DNA from: Anaeromyces robustus
Taxonomy: Eukaryota > Neocallimastigomycota > Neocallimastigomycetes > Neocallimastigales > Neocallimastigaceae
Reading direction: 5' to 3'
Assembly: GCA_002104895.1 (NCBI GenBank)
Contig: MCFG01000206.1
Span: 27,501-91,500, forward strand
Length of the DNA: 64,000 bases
Shown here: in pieces, positions 55,617 to 64,000 of the stretch
How the letters are laid out: each line of letters starts with the position of its first letter
Position numbering within the stretch: the first letter of the stretch is position 1
Notes under the pieces: model-generated
What the model was told of the DNA's origin: nothing
What the model saw: only the letters and a program-made list of their open reading frames with translations
Database searches by the model: none
Position numbers and translations under genes: made by a program

Positions 55617-56384
55617 TAGGTTTAATTCTTTTTTTCTTTTTTTTCTTTTTTTCTTTCTTTCTTTTTTTAAAATGATTGTTTTTTATTTTTTCTTTAACTT
55701 TATTTTATAACAAAAATTAATTTAAAACAAATCACAAAATATTAAAAAAAAAATTTTTTTTTTCTAAATATTAATTAATATGAAGCTTTAAGCTTTAATT
55801 ATTGTAATAAACTATATTAAAGAATTAATTCTATTCTATTCTGTTCTTTTTTTCTTTCTTTTTTTCTTTCTTTTATTTTTAATTAAAAATTAAGTGGTAT
55901 TATGCTTTAATGAAAATGATAAATTCTAATAAAAATTAATTTTAATAAATAATACTTTTATAAATTAGGTTTTACATCAAGTTTTTTATATTTAAATTAA
56001 AATAATTATTATTCTATATATAAACCAAGATATTAATAAAAATTAATAAATAGTTTAAATTATTAATAAAACTTTTTTAAACATAGGCAATGAATAAATA
56101 AATTTGATAGGTTATTAAAGAATAAAAATTGTTTAAAAGTTTTATATTTTTTGATTTCTGTTAAAAATTAGATAATTAAATATTATAAAAATAAAATAAA
56201 AAAAAAATATAAAAAATTATATAAAAAAATAATATTAAATTTAATATAAAAAGAAATAATTCATTGTTTAATCCACTTTTTTTTTTTTTTTTAATATTTT
56301 ACTAATATTAAAATAATAAATGTTATTAATAAATTACTATCAAAAAATTAATATTTAATTAACATTAATAAATGTGGAATCCCG

Positions 56385-56450
56385 TTTATATTATTTTATA
56401 TTATTTTATATTATTTTATATTATTTTATATTATTTCATATTATTTTATA
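56385..56450. repeat. 10-bp minisatellite bracketed by an inverted repeat
   Basis: Unit TTATTTTATA in about six copies, one with a C variant. TGTGGAA just upstream (56373-56379) and TTCCACA just downstream (56455-56461) are inverted copies of each other. Confidence 0.8.
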
Positions 56451-58525
56451 AAATTTCCACAATGAAATAATTATATTATAAATAACTTTTATATTATTTT
56501 TGTATTATTTTCTCATATTAAAAAATTAAGAAACAATTTAAGGCTTTTTTTTTTTTAAATAAAAGTTAATATTATTTTCTAAATCTTTTTTTTTTTTTTT
56601 TTAACTTAAAATTGTTATTATTGTACTAAATTATTTTTTACTTAAAAATTGTTACTATTATAAAGTCTTTTTTTTTTTTTTTAATATTAAAACATATGTT
56701 TACTTTATAGCCAATAAGTGAATATTTATTGTTATTATTATTTTTATAATCCATTTATTAACTTTTTTTTTTTTTTATGTTATGATAATTATAATAGTAA
56801 TAATAGTAATAATAGTAGGTATTTCAGGAAAAAAAAATTTTTTTAAATACTTTGTGTGTTTGCGTAACGTTAAACCTATTATTTAATATATCAAGAGAAC
56901 AATATATTTAATATTAAAATATATTAAATTAAATATTTAATAAATTGTTTTTATTTTATTTTTATTTTATTTTATTTATTTTTATCAGTTTTTATTATTA
57001 TTATTATTATTTTTAATTTTATATTTATTATATATTACGTATTATTTAATAAATATGTAATTTTATTCATTTTATTATTTAAAAAAAAAAAAAAACAAAG
57101 AAAAAAACAATAAATAAATATATATTAAATTTTATTGATTATTTTTATTATTAGAATAATATTAAAAAATAAAATAAACTTTAATATTTTTGATTTAGTT
57201 AATATTATTATAAATTCTTAAATTCTTTTTTGTTTATTATAAATTTTATTCTTTTTTTTTTTATTTTTCAAAATTATTAAACACGGAAAAATTCATGTTT
57301 TATAATAATAAATAAAGTTTATTAATTTTGTTTAATATTTCCATATTTGTGGAACATCTGTTGTATATCATGAATTTGATTCACTATGGAATATAAAAAT
57401 CTATTAGTATTTACTAATTTTGTAGCTGAGTTACAGTAAATTAACTTTAAACAATAGTAAAAAACAAATAAAATAAAAAAAAAAAGTAAAAAAAAAAAAG
57501 AATTGAAATTAAAAAAAATTTAAAGAGACAAAAATTGTTATTATTCTTCTTTGATAATAATAAATCAAAGTCTTACAAAGTGTTCTGTTAAATTAAATAT
57601 GTTTTACTATTTAATATTTGCTAAAAGTATAATAATAAATATTTTTTTTTAATTTAATTTAAAGTGATAAAATTAAGATTTTTAATATAAAATGATAAAA
57701 AAAAATTTTTTTTTTGTTAGATGATTAATTAATAGAGATAAATAAATAGATAAATAAATAGTAGATAAATAAATAAATAAATAGTAAATATTATTTTTAT
57801 TAATAAAACTATTTTTGAAATAATTAAAAAAAAATTATTTTTTTAATACAACTATAATAAGGTAAAAAAAGTTTTATTATCGTAAAAAAATATATTAAAG
57901 TTATTTAGCAATAATGAATAACAAAGATAAAAAAAAATAAAGTAGATTAAAAAATATAATTATTAATTAATAATTATACAGAAAAGATCTTAAAACATAA
58001 ATTAATTAAATTTAAAAAAAAAAGAAACTCTTATTTATTAAACTGGCTAATATTTTATACATAGTTAAATAATATTAATATTAATAATAATCATAAATAA
58101 ATAAATAAATAAATAAACAAATGAATGAATGAATGAATAAATAAATGAATAAATAAGTATTAATTCATGAGTAATAAATTGTAAATATCTTTCAAAAAAT
58201 TTATATAAAATTTTTAATATATTATTATATTATATAGTATATAGTGTATTCTAATATATTGAATAATATATTTACATTATATATTAGTATATATTAATAT
58301 ATATATGTATATATATTATAATATATTTTTTTTAAGTTTTTATAAATTGAAAAAGATACTTTTTTTTACTAAATGTTTATATAGTAATTATTTTATAAGA
58401 CAATTTTTTTTATAATAATATTTAAAAAAAAATATTATTATAAAAAAAAGTAACTTATATTACCATTAAATAATTAATATTTGTTATAAAAAATAATCAA
58501 ATAATAAATAATAAATATTATTATC

Positions 58526-58611
58526 AATTATTTATTTATTATTTATTGTTTATTATAGAGTGGAGTAGAATTATTTATTTATTATTTATTGTTTATTATA
58601 GAATGGAGTAG
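58526..58611. repeat. 43-bp tandem duplication
   Basis: 58526-58568 and 58569-58611 are directly adjacent copies that differ at one position (GAGTGGAGTAG against GAATGGAGTAG). The near identity points to a recent event. Confidence 0.95.
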
Positions 58612-59465
58612 TAAATTTTATATTATAATTTTCTTTGTTGTAATAATTTATAGATTTATATAAATAAAATATTTATAAAGAAAAAAAAATATTAAATTTG
58701 ACAATTTAAATTTTTTGATCAATTTTTATTTTATTTAATATTATATAAATATTATATTTTAATATATTAATTTTAAATAAATTTATTTGAATAATATATA
58801 TAATCAATATAAATATAAATTTATAAATATAAATTATATATGACTAATTAAAATTTATATTTAAAAAAGTTGAGTTATAAAAAAAATACAAAAACAAACA
58901 CTATAATTTATTTTAATATAATAAAATCAATATCATAAAATATATGAATATATGAATATTGTCATTTATTTTCTAAATCATTTTTATATACTTTATATTC
59001 TTTTATATTCTTTTATATATATTTATGTTTAATAATTATATTAAATAATAATAAAAATTATAAAGTCGATAACAACAACAATAATAAGAATAATAGTAAT
59101 AAGAATAAGAATAAAAATGACAATATACTTTTATTTTATTCTTATTCTTTTTTTTATAAACAATTAAACAATAACAAAAATAAATATCACTAATTTACTA
59201 ATTTATTATTTAAATTTTTTTTTATCATACTATTTTATTATAATAATAAAAATGTAATTATTTAATTATCTCACTAGTAGAATCTTAATTTAAATAAAGA
59301 AATAAAAACAAAAAAAATAGCATAATACCTGATTTTAATAATTTTTATTATTTAATTATAATAAAAATGTTTTTTTTTTTAAAGCCATGTTTCTTTTTCT
59401 TTTTTTTTTGTTTTTAATTTTTAAATTAAATGAATTATCTCTTTTTTATTATCATTCTCATAATT

Positions 59466-59635
59466 TTATTATCATGTATTATTAATTATTAATTATTAAT
59501 TATTTATTATTTATTATTTATTATTTATTATTAATTATTAATTATTTATTATTTATTATTTATTATTAATTATTAATTATTTATTATTTATTATTTATTA
59601 TTTATTATTTATTATTATTAAGTATTATTTATTAT
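59466..59635. repeat. Higher-order ATT/ATTT repeat
   Basis: Blocks of ATTAATT repeats alternate with blocks of ATTATTT repeats three times, which gives a compound repeat with a period of roughly 50 bp. Confidence 0.75.
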
Positions 59636-61413
59636 TTATTTATGTTTTATTTTTATTTCTTTTTTTTTTTTCTTGTATAATAAATATTTTTTTTTCATTT
59701 ATATTAAATGTAACCATTATTTAATATTTATTTATGATATTAATTTAAAAGAGTATTCTCCTTTTTTTTTTTCTCTTTCTAACAATTAAAAAGTTAAAAT
59801 ATATAAGAAATGTATAATGACTTTCCAAGTAAATCTACACCCTTTATATTAAATTTAAATTAATAATATTTATAAAATAAGATAAAATAAAAATTAATAA
59901 TTACTTTACTTTGTATAAAAAAAAAAAAGTCATGTATTGTTTAAAAAAATTAATAAATTTATTGTCTAATGATTTATTAATCATGTCATTATAATTATTA
60001 TTATAATCATTATTAATATATATATTATTGAGGTTTTTATTATTAATAATAAAAAAAGAAAAGTATTTTTTTTATAATAATAATAATTAAGATTATTTAT
60101 TGTAATTCTTTAGGAGATTATATATTGAAAACTTTAAATATTATTTTTTAATTTTTTTTTATGATAATTCTAATTTATCATAAAAAAAAAAAAAACATGT
60201 AAAAATTTAATAAATTTTAAATATTAAATATAATCATAAATATTTATTAATATTATTATAAAATTTAAAATTCATTTTTTTACTTTTCATTTTTCAATTT
60301 ACATTTTTCATTTTTTTTTTACTTTAATTAAAAGAAGTTTATTAAAAACCTTGAAATTAAAACTATTTTTTTTTTAATTTTTAATTTTTAATTTTATTTT
60401 TAATTTCATTTTATTTTTATATATTATTTATTAAAAATAATTAAAATCATTGCATATAAATTGTTTTTAAAAAAAATATAATAAAGTATTAATATTAAAT
60501 TATCACTATAATATTTTGTTATATTATTACCTTTATCATTACTATTACTATTGTTATTATTATTGGCATTACTTTTATTATTATCATTAATTGTTATAAT
60601 TTATTTATTTATTTATTAAATATTATTAATATTTATTAATATTTAATATTATTTAATATTATTTACTTATTTATTTATTATTAATTGTTTTTCTTTTTAT
60701 TTAAAAAAAATAATAATACTAAATTATATAATTATTACACTCTATTTTTTTTTTTTTTTATTATTATTATTATTACATTCAATATTTATTTTTATTCTTA
60801 TTCATATTTTTTTTTTTCATTTATTTATTTTGTCTCTAACCTAAAGAATACAATCTGAAGAAAAAAAAAAAAAGAAATAAGCCTAAGATCTCATGTACAA
60901 ATATTTAAAAAAATTATATTAATGTTGACATAAAGTTTATTTATTAAAGAATTCATATCAAAGTCTCTATTTTACTAATAAAATTTTTAAAAATCACTTT
61001 TTTTTAATTTAAAATATTTAATTAAAAAAAAAAAAAAAAGAGAAAAAGAAAAGAAAAACAAATTTTAAAAAATAAGATTTTATCCATTTTATAAATAATA
61101 AAGTTTTTACTTGTATACAATCAAAAATAATAAAAGACATAAGAATAAAAATAAATTAATTTAATATAATTAACTTTAATTAATAATATTTTTACTATAA
61201 TCTAAAGTAAAAAAATGAGTAATATATACAATAAATTAAATTAAATTTAATATATTAAAAAAAAAGGTACTTCTAATAGTATTATATTATTATAATATAT
61301 TATTCATTACAATAGTATTATATCATGTATTATATCAACTGAATTAATTGTACTATTGTAAATAATATAAAATCTTTTATATTTATATATATTATTGGAT
61401 AAATAGTATTCCG

Positions 61414-61448
<35 letters not shown>

Positions 61449-62729
61449 AAATAAATGAATAAATGAATAAATGAATAAATAAATAAATAAATGAATAAAT
61501 AATATACAAGATAAATTTTTTTAAATATGGAAAAGTCATGTAAATAGTTAATATATAAATAATATATAAATAATATATGTATAATATATTCTAATAAAAT
61601 TTATAAATATATTAACAAAATTGTCAATATATTTTCAATATAAAAGATATATTGTACATTAAAATAGTTTTATATTGAAATATATTGAAAAATAGGATAA
61701 AACTTATTTATTTTTTATACATTATAATATAAAATAAAAAAGGATTAAATTAAAAACTAAAGTACATTAAATATAATATATATAATATAAAAAAAAAATT
61801 AATTTATTAAAAAAAAAAAGTATATATATATCTTAAATGTTCAACAACTTTTCAACTTTTTTTTTTCTTTTTTTTTTTAAAAATATTTTTTTATTATTCA
61901 TATATTATTATATTTTAAAAATATAAGTTTATTTAGTTATTAAAATAGTTTAGAGTATGTTTTTTTTTATATAGTTTTCAAATTAGTATTAAATATTGAT
62001 TATTTAAAACATAATAATACATTGCAATAAATAAAAAGTAGTTGAATATTTAAAGTAAAAAAAAAAAAAAAACAGATATTTAAAACGATAATAATACATT
62101 TGGAACAATGTTAACAATTCATTAACTATAAATAAAAAAATAATATATTACGCATTTCATATTAAACATAAAAAAAAAGAATAAAAATTATACATAAATT
62201 ATCAAAAAATAATTGTAAAAAAGAAAATACATTTTTTTTATATTATTAATTAGAAATAAAAAAACTATTTTTTTTTGAAAAAAAAATATAACAAAGTTTT
62301 TTTATAATAATAAGTAATATAAAGATAACACATATCTACTTTAAATTTTATTAAAAAAAATAAATATTTTTATTTGGTTATATTTAAACAAAAAATAAAA
62401 ATAAAATTAAATAAGGAATAAAAAGGAAAATAATAATAATAAAAAGAAACTATTTTAATATTAAATAAATTTTAAAAGAATTATTAATTTAAGTTATTTC
62501 AAAGAAAAAATAACGAAAAATAATTTTCGATATTTTTTTTTATTATATAATAATAAATGAAATAAAAAAAAAATAAAAATAAAAGTAAAAAATAAAAAAT
62601 AAAAATAAAAACAAACAAACTTCCTTCAAAGATATATTCAATAAAATAATTTGGTTCCAATTTTAAAATATTTTTTTTTGAAAAAAACAAAATACAAATT
62701 TATTAAAAGAGAATATAACGTTATCAAAA

Positions 62730-64000
62730 ATGAGTGATCAATTTACCGCATTTGAACTTCAAGAATTAGCTACTTCAACCAAGAATTATTTCATACTAAA
62801 CATAACAAATCCTACTTACTATGATTGGTTAAAAAGTAAGGGTACTGTACAGCAATGTTATCTTGACTATATTAATAAAAATCATAGTGAACCCAAGTTA
62901 ATAGATGAAAAAATTGACATGATAAGAAATATTATATATGCTGTAATAAAACCATTCTCTAATCAGTTCTTCTATTGGACACTCTTATTACTTATTCTTC
63001 ATAAATTTAATTTTAGAAAGCCTGTAATGAAAATTATTTTAGCTCACTATGTATTACGGTAAATTTATAATAAAATTTAATATCTTTTTTTTTTTTTTTT
63101 TGTAAATTTTATATAAAAGAAAAAAATAATATAAAATAATATAAGATAAAATAAAATAATATAAAATAAAATAATATATATTTATGTTTATTAATTTTTT
63201 ATTAATATTTTTTATTTTTTTTTATTTTTATTATTATTATTATTATTATTATTAAATATTTATATAATAGTTCTGTTGGTGATATATTAGATCAATTAGG
63301 CAATTTAATGGGAACATATTTCCATTATGAAATAGATTCTAATGATCATTCATTTTATTGTAAAAATGATGGTTCCGTTGAAAGATTCCCATTAAAATGG
63401 CTTGTTACTAGACAAATAGCTAATATATTTTGGTATACTGGTGAAATAGCTGGTGATTGGTATCCATTACTTCGAACAAGAGCAGTAGCAAGAGAACAAA
63501 AGTCAATTTGGTTTGTTTATATTACATGTGCAATGTTTAATCTTTCAAAGATTGCATTAATTGTTTTACATTTTACCTTAAGTCCAACAAAATTATATAG
63601 AGCTGATGGTGTATTTAATGAAGAAATTGTTAGTAATTTTTACAATACCTATTGGATTAATCAAACTTGTGTCATCATATGTTCATTTATTTATGATTTT
63701 GCTGTATTTTTGGTTTTAAAAAGACAAATCTTTAATAAAACAAAATCTGATTATGGTTTCTTAAAGAAATTTAGATCAATCTCCGAATATAGAATTTATA
63801 TTTCTGCATTTGTTGGTATTCTTGGTTTACCAATTATATTAATCACTTTAGGATTTAAATTCTATTATTATTATGGAAAAGATATGAAAAGTTTGAACTT
63901 TTCATTTGAAGATTTAAGATTATTAATCTCTAATTTACAATATTATATGATATTTATTGATCAAATTATGCTTTTCCGTTCAAGAGATGATTCAAGTTTA
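62730..64000 (+). CDS. Seven-TM-like membrane protein, 5' part (paralog of the gene at 1-470)
   Basis: Exon 1 62730-63058, intron 63059-63270 (GTAAAT..TAG), exon 2 63271 to the right edge; 353 residues are visible and the frame stays open. After a polar N-terminus (about 65 residues) there are seven hydrophobic segments: around 68-92, VMKIILAHYVLRSVGDIL, LKWLVTRQIANIFWY, SIWFVYITCAMFNLSKIALI, INQTCVIICSFIYDFAVFLV, IYISAFVGILGLPIILITLG, and LRLLISNLQYYMIFIDQIML. The last segment is nearly the same as that of the partial gene at 1-470, and the orientation is the same. Polar FYCKNDGSVERFPLKW follows helix 2. The layout suggests a receptor- or channel-like family of unknown function, apparently expanded here. 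The ATG at 62730 follows AACGTTATCAAAA and is the only start that leads into conserved sequence. Confidence 0.85.

Noticed and set aside
62499-62690. 63-residue minus-strand frame upstream of the seven-TM gene
   Set aside because: Phe/Tyr/Ile composition from A-rich plus-strand DNA; no similarity to anything recognised.

Overview
The window looks like nuclear DNA of an anaerobic gut fungus (Neocallimastigomycota). Spacers are almost pure A/T, full of homopolymers and tri-, tetra- and pentanucleotide repeats. Genes are sparse (about 11 in 64 kb) and carry short GT..AG introns. Two genes encode the fungal type of tripartite tRNA ligase, and acidic or Asn-rich low-complexity protein segments are common. 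The phylum is inferred; it was not tested by any search.

Layout. 1-470: 3' end of a seven-TM-like gene, whose paralog starts at 62730 and runs off the other edge. 7275-8747: Cys-rich type I membrane protein. 12672-14929: six-exon PAQR-family receptor with a (AAT)n tract inside intron 3. 15877-24832: tRNA ligase array, made of a dead fragment followed by two full six-exon genes (824 and 837 codons). 26351-27301: PER1/PGAP3 GPI-lipid remodelling enzyme. 28111-28578 (minus): GNAT acetyltransferase. 31003-34116: LARP1-like protein with La motif and DM15 region. 36225-36294: a compact pair of overlapping perfect inverted repeats. 37080-37973: frameshifted Ty3-like Gag relic. 39605-44520 (minus): 1472-residue coiled-coil protein. 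45805-47500 (minus): NSRP1-like splicing factor. 48655-49605 (minus): uncharacterised protein with a His plus NC-x-DF signature. 49606-62729: a 13 kb gene desert with a long hairpin (54092-54186) and several minisatellites.

RNA metabolism recurs: two tRNA ligases (tRNA and HAC1-type mRNA exon joining), an NSRP1 splicing regulator, a LARP1-type translation or mRNA-stability factor, and a 40-nt tRNA-like element (11362-11401) that keeps the acceptor stem and T arm but lacks D and anticodon arms. Nothing shows these are co-regulated; genes lie on both strands separated by kilobases of AT-rich DNA. No CRISPR array, rRNA or complete tRNA was seen.

Most long AT-only reading frames (Phe/Leu/Ile/Tyr-rich) are repeat artefacts. 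Exon joins below come from reading-frame continuity, GT/AG borders and family motifs, without transcript support.
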